Source: Gammaproteobacteria bacterium (GTDB taxonomy: Bacteria > Pseudomonadota > Gammaproteobacteria > GCA-001735895). From it: a DNA stretch of 6,639 bases. Shown one piece after another: positions 1-6,639 of the stretch. Within the stretch, counting starts at the first letter, position 1; each line of letters begins with the position of its first letter. The notes below the pieces were generated by a model. The model saw only the letters and a program-made list of their open reading frames with translations, had not been told where the DNA came from and searched no databases. The translations under genes were made by a program, and so were the position numbers. The stretch lies in assembly GCA_024763185.1 (NCBI GenBank), contig JANTFY010000133.1:1-6639 (forward strand), read 5' to 3'.

Positions 1-750
1 TTGAAAGAGCAGGCCGTTGATGTGCCCAGCCAGTCTGCGATAACCCGCGATAATATTTCGCTGGTGGTGGATGGGGTGTTGTACCTGAAAGTGCTCGACC
101 CCTTTAAGGCATCTTACGGCGTGGATGATTACGTGTATGCGGTCACCCAGCTGGCGCAGACCACCATGCGTAGTGAGATCGGCAAGATCGAGCTGGATAA
201 AACCTTTGAGGAACGCGAGGCACTCAACACCAATATTGTCCAACAGATCAATGAAGCCTCGGCACCCTGGGGTGTACAGGTATTACGTTACGAGATCAAG
301 GATATCGAACCACCGCGTACGGTGCTTGAGGCCATGGAGCGTCAGATGAAAGCCGAGCGTGAAAAACGGGCATCCATTCTGGAATCTGAAGGTGAACGCC
401 AGTCTGCCATCAACGTGGCGGAAGGAGACAAACGGGCCAAGGTCCTTGCGGCCGAGGCTGACCGCGCACAACAGATATTACGTGCCCAGGGTGAGGCGCA
501 AGCCATTATTGCCGTGGCAGACGCCAAGGCCAAGGCGTTGGATGTGGTGGGTACTGCCGCGATAGAGGAAAAGGGCCAGAAAGCCATTCAGCTGGAACTG
601 GCAGAACGCGCGATTGAAGCCAAGGAAGCCATTGCCAAAGAATCTTCTGTCGTTTTGCTCAGTGATGAACAGTCAAATGCCGCCAACGTGGTGGCAGAAG
701 CGATGACCATTATCAATGCGTTGAACAAGAAACAGGCTTCCGATTCATAA
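1..750 (+). CDS. qmcA: SPFH/Band 7 (QmcA/stomatin-like) membrane protein, 5' end cut off by the window
   Basis: C-terminal 249 residues of a slipin/QmcA-type SPFH protein. Family members sit on the inner membrane through an N-terminal helix, oligomerise, and organise membrane microdomains and protein quality control. The first codon is TTG, but the opening residues (KEQAVDVPSQSAITRDN) line up with an internal segment about 60-65 residues into E. coli QmcA, so TTG is an internal Leu and the membrane anchor and first part of the SPFH domain are missing. The rest of the SPFH domain covers about residues 1-110, with the typical 'PWGVQVLRYEIKDIEPP' segment near 89-105. It is followed by a long Ala/Glu/Lys/Arg-rich coiled coil (about 110-215, containing MKAEREKRASILESEGERQ) and a short hydrophobic C-terminal region. 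The NfeD gene starts 11 bases after the stop, a classical pairing. The symbol reflects family resemblance and gene order; another paraslipin is possible. Confidence 0.93.
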   Translation: MKEQAVDVPSQSAITRDNISLVVDGVLYLKVLDPFKASYGVDDYVYAVTQLAQTTMRSEIGKIELDKTFEEREALNTNIVQQINEASAPWGVQVLRYEIKDIEPPRTVLEAMERQMKAEREKRASILESEGERQSAINVAEGDKRAKVLAAEADRAQQILRAQGEAQAIIAVADAKAKALDVVGTAAIEEKGQKAIQLELAERAIEAKEAIAKESSVVLLSDEQSNAANVVAEAMTIINALNKKQASDS

Positions 751-761
751 AGGCGATCAAC

Positions 762-1238
762 ATGATTGAATATATCAACACCAACCTGTCCGGATTCTGG
801 ATTGCAGCCGGTTTCTCCATGCTCGCTATTGAGGTACTGGTGTTCGGTTTTGGCAGCATTGTTTTCATGTTTGCCGGACTGGGCGCCATTGCGACCGGCC
901 TACTGTTACTGGCAGGTTTACTTCCCGAAAGCTGGATAGCGACTGTGGCCAGTTTTGGTATTTCCACGGGTATTATCAGTGCATTGCTGTGGAAGCCACT
1001 GAAAAAAATATCGGATAGATCGGCCGCGGACCAAAAACCGCAGAGTGATTTAATCGGTCTCACATTTCGACTGGAGCAAGATATTACCACCATCAACCCC
1101 GGTAAATATCGCTACTCCGGTATCGACTGGTCGGTACAAATCGACAGCAGCAGTAACGATGAAAAAATCAACAAGGGCCAGCAGGTAGAAGTGGTGTCCG
1201 TTGACGTCGGTATCTTCCGGGTGAAAGCATCGGACTGA
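762..1238 (+). CDS. NfeD-family membrane protein, short (YbbJ-like) form
   Basis: A 158-residue protein with three predicted membrane helices (about 10-28, 31-53 and 57-78) and a C-terminal soluble OB-fold domain (about 97-156). This is the layout and length of short NfeD proteins such as E. coli YbbJ (about 150 residues). The OB region shows the usual pattern: a Gly near the start (LIGLTFRL), 'PGKYRYSGIDWSVQ' at about 113-126, and 'INKGQQVEVVSVDVGIFRVK' at the end. The N-terminal ClpP-like protease domain of long NfeD proteins is absent, so no protease activity is expected. Family knowledge says short NfeD proteins partner with SPFH proteins, and the upstream gene is exactly that, so co-transcription and a physical complex are inferred. 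The ATG is preceded by AAAGG (749-753) with an 8-base spacer, and the ribosome binding site overlaps the upstream stop codon. Confidence 0.93.
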   Translation: MIEYINTNLSGFWIAAGFSMLAIEVLVFGFGSIVFMFAGLGAIATGLLLLAGLLPESWIATVASFGISTGIISALLWKPLKKISDRSAADQKPQSDLIGLTFRLEQDITTINPGKYRYSGIDWSVQIDSSSNDEKINKGQQVEVVSVDVGIFRVKASD

Positions 1239-1255
1239 AATAGCCAGCCCAGAAA

Positions 1256-2014
1256 TCAGGTCGTCTTCGTGCTTTTGATTTTACCGCCGATGTTATCCAG
1301 GATCGCATAGTACATATCGACCGCATAACCCAATATAAATGCGATTAACAAACCAGACATGCTGATTTCACCATAGCCAGTTACTTTAGAAGTATTGGCA
1401 ACGCCCCCTAAAGTCATTAGCTCGGGAAACAATACGACCGTGGTCCCGCCGGCGAGGATGCCCAAAACCAGTCGTATCAGTTGGGAAGGTATATAGGCCG
1501 GATCAAAGGTGCGGGTTTTCAGTTTTTCCTGGGTTACCCTGAGCAAATAGACACAGGTGCCGAGTCCCGCAGCGATAAAAGCCATGCTGATAGAAATCCA
1601 GTTATCCGTTTTAGCAGTTTCAAGGAAGAATAAAAACACCAAAGAAAGGGTTAGAATAATGGTGATCGTAAAAAGAAATACCAGATAGCGTCCTACCGAT
1701 GTTCGACAAGCCGCATGACAAAAACCATGTCCGTGAATGCGGGTTGCCACCAGGGTGCGGGCGGTGACATTTTTCGATATTTTCTCCAGCCTGGCATATT
1801 CATCAACAAACCTGATCTTTTCCTCGTTGCCTAATTCCGGGTACCTTTCACACCAGTTAAAAAACTGACCCGCTTTAAATTTATCCGGCAGTGATATTTC
1901 ATGATCATGTTCTAAGACATACCTGGCCAGGTGCCATGCATTGGTCGCCAATATGCGTTGTTCGTCTTTTATCTCGGCTTCTGCGTTATCCGCCCTTTTT
2001 ATCCAGTCGGTCAT
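1256..2014 (-). CDS. Four-helix membrane protein of unknown function with a His/Cys cluster
   Basis: I do not recognise a named family. The 252-residue product has a charged, mainly helical soluble N-terminal region (1-108) and four predicted membrane helices at about 109-131, 139-159, 179-200 and 218-239, with a short basic C-terminal tail (GGKIKSTKTT). Just before helix 1 lies H94-x-H96-x-x-C99-H100-x-x-C103, which could bind a metal or form a disulfide. The order is not the CxxCH of c-type haem. The last helix ends in GYAVDMYYAILDNI, a Gly-Tyr/acidic pattern that I associate, from memory only, with the last helix of other uncharacterised bacterial membrane proteins. There is no signal peptide. 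The ATG is well supported by GGGGGA (2021-2026) six bases upstream. The gene is separated from the pump operon by 128 bases and converges on nfeD, so it may be its own transcript. The gene is real with high likelihood; its role is unknown. Confidence 0.85.
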   Translation of the reverse strand: MTDWIKRADNAEAEIKDEQRILATNAWHLARYVLEHDHEISLPDKFKAGQFFNWCERYPELGNEEKIRFVDEYARLEKISKNVTARTLVATRIHGHGFCHAACRTSVGRYLVFLFTITIILTLSLVFLFFLETAKTDNWISISMAFIAAGLGTCVYLLRVTQEKLKTRTFDPAYIPSQLIRLVLGILAGGTTVVLFPELMTLGGVANTSKVTGYGEISMSGLLIAFILGYAVDMYYAILDNIGGKIKSTKTT

Positions 2015-2142
2015 GTTGCTTCCCCCATACGGCCTGTCCGTAAATAAATATTACCTCCGATTAACCCGCCTGATATTGACCTGGCGCATGATAAACATCA
2101 GTTGTTCAATTAAAAGGTGGCAGTTTTAAGGAGCACAGAGTT
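2015..2142. other. 128-base intergenic gap between the pump operon and the unknown membrane gene
   Basis: No gene is visible here. Read on the - strand it would be the 3' end of the pump transcript and the leader of the 252-residue protein gene. It contains a weak AT-only inverted repeat, TTAAAA/TTTTAA (2110-2115 and 2124-2129, 8-base loop), shortly after the permease stop. There is also an imperfect CTGATaTT/AAcATCAG repeat (2070-2077 and 2094-2101). Neither is a convincing intrinsic terminator, since no GC-rich stem followed by a T-run is present. A TAATAT box (2048-2053 read on the - strand) could serve as a -10 element for the downstream gene, but I see no good -35. Whether the unknown gene is read through from the pump operon cannot be decided from this. 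Confidence 0.4.
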
Positions 2143-5100
2143 TTACCGATCGGTTACCGTGACTTCACCCAGCAGGTCAAAGTCATTCAGAATGCAGTAC
2201 ATGGCGGGCACCAGAAACAAGGCGATGATGGTGGCCGAGGTCAGACCGAACGCGAGGCTGGCAGCCAGCGGGATCAAGATCTGTGCCTGCAGGCTGGTTT
2301 CCAGTAATAAAGGGGTCAGACCGGCGATGGTGGTAATGGAGGTCAGCAGGATAGGACGAAAGCGTTCTCGCGCGGCCTGTTGTGCGGCAACGATGACCTC
2401 AACACCCTGACGTCGTGCATCACGTATGAATACCACCAACAGGATCGAATCATTGACTACCACCCCGAACAACGAGGCCATGCCAATGATGCTCGGCATG
2501 GTCAACGGGAGCCCGAGTGCAGCATGTCCGAATACCACGCCGATCAACGCGGTTGGGATTACGATCATGACCGAGATGGGTGCGACATAACCCCTGAATT
2601 GAAAAGCCAGCAGAATGTAGACACCGAGCATGCCCAGCGCGACATTGGTGACAATCGATTTGCCGGTTTTGGCCATGCGGTTACTGGAACCCTGCGTATC
2701 AACCTTCAAGCCCGGATATTTCTGTTCCAGAACCGGGAAGATGTCGGACTGCGCCAGGGTAATCAGTTCCTGGGCATTGGCGATGTCAGTTTGTACGTCA
2801 CCAAAAACAGTAATGGTGGTTAATCGATCAACACGGTTGATGCGCGCCCAACCGCGCGCTTCTTGCACGGTGGCAATATTGGTGAGTGGTATCTGGCTGC
2901 CCCCGGGGCCGGTAATGGTGAGCTGTGTTAAATCATCGGCTGACCTACGATCACTTTCGGCCAGGCGCAAATCGATTTCATAGGTTTCTGCGCCAAACGG
3001 AAACTCATCGATAGTAATACCTTGAAATGCTGCCCTGATCTGGTTGGAAACCGACGCTGCGTTTACTCCCAGAACACCGGCCGACTCTTTGAGTCTTAGC
3101 CGGAATTCACGTTTGCCGGGCCGCAGGTCATCGGAGATATCCATGACACCGGCAAAGCCATTGAACCAGGCCTGTAATTCTTCCGACGCGGCTTTAAGCT
3201 GGTTAATGTCTGAACCTTTCAGGCGAACTTCAATATCCCGGCCGGCCGGGCCCACGCTGGGTTCGGTGTATTTAAGCGTGATGACATCGGCCAGATCGCC
3301 CACTTCTTTACGCCATGCATGAATAAATTCGTCGATGTTGGTCTCGCGTTCTTCAGCACCCAGTAAATCAACGATGACTCGCGCTACATGGGGGCCGGAT
3401 TCGTTGGCATCCGGATTTTGCCCATAGATGACGGTTATGTTGTTGACCAGCTTTTTGCCATCCGGCTGAAGGGGGGATAATTGCCGGTTAAGGTTTTCAA
3501 TACCCTGTTGAATTTTAGTTACCCGTTGTTCTGTTATTTTAAGTGGTGTTCCTTGGGGTAATAGAAGGCGAGCCTCGACAATATCACCATCGGTTTCTGG
3601 AAAACCGACAAATTTCAATTTGCCACCGACCGGTAAAGCAATGGAAATGATGAGCAGCATGATGACAAGGCCCAGGGTCAGATAGCGATGATGAATGGCT
3701 TTATCCAGAAGCGGTCCAAACTTGTGTTCACGGAAATTATAAAAAGCCTGTTCAAAACCTTGCCTGAACCTTCCCATTTCACGTCGTTCAATGTGTTTAA
3801 GGCTGTGTCCGAGGTGATTGGGCAACACCAGGAAAGCCTCAATCAGGCTGACCGTTAATACAATGATTAACACCATCGGCATGACACGCAAAATCTGGCC
3901 GATTTCACCGGTGATAAACGCCAGCGAGCCGAACACCAGCAAGGTAGTGGCAAATGAAGACATGATGCCCGGCAGCACCTGCGTGACACCGGAAACAGCG
4001 GCCTGCATGGCCTGTTCTCCTTTGGCCAGTCGTGCCGCTATATTTTCCGCTATGACGATTGCATCGTCCATTAACAGGCCAATACCGATCAACAGGCCAA
4101 CCATGGAAATCATGTTAATGGTGATACCTATTATCGGCAAAATAAACAGGGCCCCGAGAAAGGAGATGGGCAGGCCCATGGTTACCCAGAAACTGTAACG
4201 GAAACTGAAAAACAACCACAGGATCAGAAACACCATGATCAGGCCCTGTATGCCATTTTTAACAATCATGTTAAGACGATCCTGAACCAGGGAGGAACGA
4301 TCCTGGGTCAAGGTCAGTCGCAATCCGGGCGGTACTCTTTGTCTCTCCTGTTGAACGAATCGTTTTACATCGGCCAGTGACGTGAGCGTATCCTGGGTTG
4401 GTGTTTTACTGACATTCAAAATGGCGGCACGTTGGCCATTGAACAGGATGCGGGTTTCATCTCGGTCGAAACGGTCGCTGATGACAGCGATATCTCCCAG
4501 TCGAATACTGGCTCCAGAGTCACTGGAAATCACAACCAGATCGGCTATTTCCCGTACCGTTTTACGCTGATCGTCAAAGCGCAACAGAATATCTTCAGCG
4601 GCGCCTTCCAGTTTGCCTGCCGGACTGCTGACGCTTTGTCTTTGCATGCTGTCGGCCAGGTCTGACAAGGACAGGCCGAACTGGCGCAGGCGGGCGGCGG
4701 TTATTTCAACACGTATCTGGTGATCAGAAAAACCGTCGATAGTGACGTTGGCGATATCCGCTTCAGCCAGCAGGCGCAGCTTGACATCCTCAGCGTAGGC
4801 TTTAAGCACCACCGGGTCGTCGGGACCCGTTATCGCGATTGATATCACCGCATCGGTACGGGCCAGTTCTTCCACTACGGGTGATTCGACCTGGTCGGGA
4901 AAGTCATTGATGGCATCTACCGCGGCATTCACGTCGTCCAAAAAACGCATCATGCTGGCGCCTTCAGTCATCACTGCTGTAGCTTTTGCAAAACCCTCAG
5001 ATGCCTCGCATATCATTTCGTCCAGATCTGAAAGACTTTCCAGCGCATCCTCTATACGACGACAAATGGCATCCTCAACGTCTTCCGCCGTGGCCCCGGG

Positions 5101-5247
5101 GTAGATGACATTGATACCAATCTTGTCATTTTGTATGCGAGGGAAGGTTTCCCGTTGTTGACCGGATAAACTGACCAGCCCAAGAATGATAATCGCGAGC
5201 ATGGTCAGATTAGCCGCAGTAGGGTGTTCAGCAAACCATTTCAACAT
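2143..5247 (-). CDS. RND-family efflux transporter permease subunit (AcrB/HAE-1-like superfamily)
   Basis: Full-length inner-membrane RND pump of 1034 residues, close to the usual 1020-1050. These proteins form trimers that export drugs, detergents or other amphiphiles by proton antiport. The duplicated 6+6 helix plan is clear: TM1 about 14-29, first periplasmic porter/docking region 30-330, TM2-TM6 about 333-476, TM7 about 523-541, second periplasmic region 542-862, TM8-TM12 about 865-1017. TM4 carries the proton-relay pair D394-D395 in LLMDDAIVIAENI. AcrB Arg971 and Thr978 appear conserved as R962 and T969 in ERFRPILLTS. At the AcrB Lys940-Asn941 position TM10 has N932-D933 (GVVVNDSILLVVF), so this is not a close AcrB orthologue. 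There is no CzcA-type heavy-metal signature that I can point to, and the substrate is unknown. It is translationally coupled to the adaptor: 3 bases separate stop and ATG. The start suits the family (MLKWFAEHPTAANL). Confidence 0.97.
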   Translation of the reverse strand: MLKWFAEHPTAANLTMLAIIILGLVSLSGQQRETFPRIQNDKIGINVIYPGATAEDVEDAICRRIEDALESLSDLDEMICEASEGFAKATAVMTEGASMMRFLDDVNAAVDAINDFPDQVESPVVEELARTDAVISIAITGPDDPVVLKAYAEDVKLRLLAEADIANVTIDGFSDHQIRVEITAARLRQFGLSLSDLADSMQRQSVSSPAGKLEGAAEDILLRFDDQRKTVREIADLVVISSDSGASIRLGDIAVISDRFDRDETRILFNGQRAAILNVSKTPTQDTLTSLADVKRFVQQERQRVPPGLRLTLTQDRSSLVQDRLNMIVKNGIQGLIMVFLILWLFFSFRYSFWVTMGLPISFLGALFILPIIGITINMISMVGLLIGIGLLMDDAIVIAENIAARLAKGEQAMQAAVSGVTQVLPGIMSSFATTLLVFGSLAFITGEIGQILRVMPMVLIIVLTVSLIEAFLVLPNHLGHSLKHIERREMGRFRQGFEQAFYNFREHKFGPLLDKAIHHRYLTLGLVIMLLIISIALPVGGKLKFVGFPETDGDIVEARLLLPQGTPLKITEQRVTKIQQGIENLNRQLSPLQPDGKKLVNNITVIYGQNPDANESGPHVARVIVDLLGAEERETNIDEFIHAWRKEVGDLADVITLKYTEPSVGPAGRDIEVRLKGSDINQLKAASEELQAWFNGFAGVMDISDDLRPGKREFRLRLKESAGVLGVNAASVSNQIRAAFQGITIDEFPFGAETYEIDLRLAESDRRSADDLTQLTITGPGGSQIPLTNIATVQEARGWARINRVDRLTTITVFGDVQTDIANAQELITLAQSDIFPVLEQKYPGLKVDTQGSSNRMAKTGKSIVTNVALGMLGVYILLAFQFRGYVAPISVMIVIPTALIGVVFGHAALGLPLTMPSIIGMASLFGVVVNDSILLVVFIRDARRQGVEVIVAAQQAARERFRPILLTSITTIAGLTPLLLETSLQAQILIPLAASLAFGLTSATIIALFLVPAMYCILNDFDLLGEVTVTDR

Positions 5248-5250
5248 GAT

Positions 5251-6543
5251 TTACTCTCCAGATGACAGGGAAACGGACTTCAGCAACATGCCTTCGATGG
5301 CCGGAACCAGGTCGGTTAGAACCAGTTGCTCACCCTCGACTATGCCCGAATCGATGACACTGATGTCCTGCTGGTGATAGCGTTCCTTGACCGTTCTTAT
5401 TTCAAGCCGGTTTTGCTCGTTCATGATGTAGACATGGCCACTATGTAAAGCAATTTGTGGAATCAGTAATTGGCCTGGCTGGGTATGCCCGGCGATATCC
5501 ACTTCCACAAACATGCCTTTGGATAAAGGGGGACGAACGCCGGGTATGACCTGTTGCAAGGGGTTGTCTACCGCAACAACAACCCCCATGGTGCGTGTAT
5601 GCGCATCGACGCTGTCGGTGAAACGTACGAAACTGGCTTCCCATCTGGCCTTTTCCTGGTTGCCGATATCCAGGCTGATACCTGGCCTAAAGCCGGTGAA
5701 TTGTGCCAGATTATTGCTCAGATCAACTAATGTTTCAGGTAGATCAGGGTGATTGATAAACAGGTTTTTCAGGGATGATATGGGCACCTGGGCGATGATT
5801 TCGATTCGGTCTACCGAATCCCCTGAAAACAGATGCTGACCTTTACTGACATATTGATCCGTCTCTATGTCCAGTGCTGACACGCGCAGATTAAATGGCG
5901 CTTGTATATGTGTATTTTCAAGATCTCTCCGCGCCTGAATAACCTCGGCCTGTTGCAGTTTTTTTTGGGACGGCAATAGAGCCAGGGTGTTTTTAAGGTT
6001 CTGAACCTGGGTGCGGGAATTCAACATGATGCGTTCGGCGGCATCGGCATCACTACGCGAGACACTGCCTTTTTTAACCAGATTCTGCAAACGTAGGTTT
6101 TCCTTTTCAGACAGGTCCAGGTTGCGCTGTTCTATTTTCAGCGATGCCTGTGCGTTTTTCTGTTGCACATCCAGTTCGGCCAGCCGGGTTTCGGCGCGTG
6201 CCAGGTTGAGTTCGTAATCCACTGGATCAATCTGAAACAAGATTTCTCCCTGCGTAATGATTTCACCATTTTTCAGACGCGGGTGAAGTTCGGTAATTCG
6301 CCCCGATACCTGGGCTATGGCTTTCCACACCTGGGCGGGTTGAACCACACCAAAGCCCTTTGCAATGGGGATAAAATCAGATTTCTGGATAAGTTGGGTT
6401 CTAACCGTTCGAACCGGTTCTGCATTATCAGCCGGTTGAGGAAGTTGCCGGGCGTTTTTCATCATCAGCAGTATCACGATGCCAATGATGATGGGGGGCA
6501 GTATCCAAAGAACTTTTAAACGCGAAGGAGAATCGGACGTCAT
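5251..6543 (-). CDS. RND efflux periplasmic adaptor subunit (HlyD/AcrA-like membrane fusion protein)
   Basis: A 430-residue adaptor linking the RND permease to an outer-membrane channel. It has one N-terminal membrane anchor (about 10-28, WILPPIIIGIVILLMM) with no lipobox cysteine, so it is anchored by a helix rather than by lipid. The domains follow the usual order. The first lipoyl half is at about 75-108 (AQVSGRITELHPRLKNGEII) and an alpha-helical hairpin spans about 110-207. The second lipoyl half is at about 208-240 (NTHIQAPFNLRVSALDIETD), a beta-barrel spans about 245-352, and the membrane-proximal domain is at about 355-425. The hairpin tip contains R151-x3-L155-x6-S162, matching the RLS motif known to contact TolC-family channels. 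It is the first gene of the pump operon. The ATG sits just before the membrane helix, and the next in-frame Met (27/28) would delete the anchor. A modest GAGG (6554-6557) lies 10 bases upstream. The family is certain; the substrate is not known. Confidence 0.96.
   Translation of the reverse strand: MTSDSPSRLKVLWILPPIIIGIVILLMMKNARQLPQPADNAEPVRTVRTQLIQKSDFIPIAKGFGVVQPAQVWKAIAQVSGRITELHPRLKNGEIITQGEILFQIDPVDYELNLARAETRLAELDVQQKNAQASLKIEQRNLDLSEKENLRLQNLVKKGSVSRSDADAAERIMLNSRTQVQNLKNTLALLPSQKKLQQAEVIQARRDLENTHIQAPFNLRVSALDIETDQYVSKGQHLFSGDSVDRIEIIAQVPISSLKNLFINHPDLPETLVDLSNNLAQFTGFRPGISLDIGNQEKARWEASFVRFTDSVDAHTRTMGVVVAVDNPLQQVIPGVRPPLSKGMFVEVDIAGHTQPGQLLIPQIALHSGHVYIMNEQNRLEIRTVKERYHQQDISVIDSGIVEGEQLVLTDLVPAIEGMLLKSVSLSSGE
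5254..5259 (-). promoter_or_regulatory. Ribosome binding site of the permease, inside the adaptor 3' end
   Basis: On the - strand GGAGAG encodes the last two adaptor residues (Gly429-Glu430). It is followed by TAA, ATC and then the permease ATG, a 6-base spacer. Because ribosomes finishing the adaptor expose and sit over this site, translational coupling of adaptor and permease is likely. Confidence 0.65.
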
Positions 6544-6639
6544 GGCCGTATTGCCTCGATAGACAGGGATAAAATGAGTCGATTATATCGATTAAGCCGC
6601 CATACTTTGTAACTTTTTGTAATAGGCGCTGTCGTTGAG
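6544..6639 (-). promoter_or_regulatory. Candidate promoter region of the adaptor-permease operon
   Basis: Read on the - strand, a consensus TATAAT lies at 6582-6587, about 40 bases before the adaptor ATG, which would put the transcription start near 6575 and give a leader of about 30 bases. The hexamer at the 17-base position (ACAAAG, 6605-6610) is a poor -35, which would fit a promoter that depends on an activator or is only weakly active. Two pairs of direct repeats overlap these elements: TCGATTA at 6579-6585 and 6588-6594 over the -10, and TTTGTAA at 6606-6612 and 6616-6622 over the -35. No coding sequence is visible in these 96 bases; the upstream neighbour lies outside the window. Confidence 0.4.
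6606..6622 (+). repeat. TTTGTAA direct repeat, 10-base period, over the candidate -35 region
   Basis: Two exact copies of TTTGTAA start 10 bases apart (6606 and 6616), one helical turn, so both would face the same side of the DNA. The core reads GTAAC-N5-GTAAT (6609-6623), close to the GTAAA-N5-GTAAA pattern known for CpxR boxes and generally like tandem sites of OmpR-family response regulators. This is a resemblance only; the bases are AT-rich and the match could be chance. Confidence 0.25.

Noticed and set aside
713..1096. - strand open frame of 127 codons opposite nfeD
   Set aside because: The + strand frame has clear NfeD topology and a ribosome binding site; the antisense frame has neither domain nor context.
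2110..2129. TTAAAA/TTTTAA inverted repeat after the permease, considered as a terminator
   Set aside because: The stem is entirely A/T and short, with no T-run directly after it on the - strand beyond the stem itself; too weak to call.
2145..2154. Perfect 10-base palindrome ACCGATCGGT at the permease stop codon
   Set aside because: Its stem is only five bases with no loop, so it cannot act as a terminator; it lies in the coding end and such short palindromes are expected by chance.
2117..2823. Two overlapping + strand open frames (97 and 147 codons) opposite the permease 3' end
   Set aside because: They lie wholly or almost wholly antisense to a full-length conserved RND gene, and the products look like reverse-frame translations of membrane-protein codons, with no domains.
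3818..4198. + strand open frame of 126 codons opposite permease TM3-TM6
   Set aside because: Antisense shadow of helix-coding sequence; the translation is rich in Met/Ile/Asn repeats typical of reverse-read hydrophobic codons.
6163..6519. + strand open frame of 118 codons opposite the adaptor N-terminus
   Set aside because: Antisense to the conserved adaptor lipoyl and hairpin coding region, with no recognisable protein features.

Overview
The window reads as a stretch of proteobacterial, most likely gammaproteobacterial, chromosome. That judgement rests on three things seen here: a QmcA-type SPFH protein paired with a short NfeD partner (the E. coli qmcA-ybbJ arrangement), a proteobacterial-style RND pump with its membrane-fusion adaptor, and fairly balanced base composition with strong purine-rich ribosome binding sites. 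No species can be named. There are no RNA genes, CRISPR arrays, insertion sequences or phage genes that I can support.

Layout. On the + strand, bases 1-750 hold the last 250 codons of a QmcA/stomatin-like SPFH membrane protein whose N-terminus lies outside the window. It is followed after 11 bases by an NfeD-family protein (762-1238). The two form a membrane-quality or microdomain pair. The rest of the window is on the - strand. A 252-residue four-helix membrane protein of unknown function (1256-2014) converges on NfeD with only 17 bases between the stop codons. After a 128-base gap comes a two-gene efflux operon, transcribed right to left: the adaptor (6543-5251) and then a full-length RND permease (5247-2143). 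These two are separated by 3 bases, and the permease ribosome binding site is embedded in the last adaptor codons. A candidate sigma70 -10 box and two short direct-repeat pairs lie in the 96 bases upstream of the adaptor.

How the genes work together. The permease takes substrate from the inner membrane or periplasm using proton flow, and the adaptor bridges it to an outer-membrane channel. No outer-membrane factor gene is present, but the adaptor carries an intact RLS tip motif, so a TolC-type channel encoded elsewhere is the expected partner. The permease has the TM4 Asp-Asp pair but has Asn-Asp where AcrB has the TM10 Lys-Asn, which marks it as a non-AcrB-type branch. The least explained element is the 252-residue membrane protein, which has a His/Cys cluster (HxHxxCHxxC) just before its first membrane helix. 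I see no clear evidence of a wholly new multi-gene system; most of the window is a recognisable pump operon beside a recognisable SPFH/NfeD pair.
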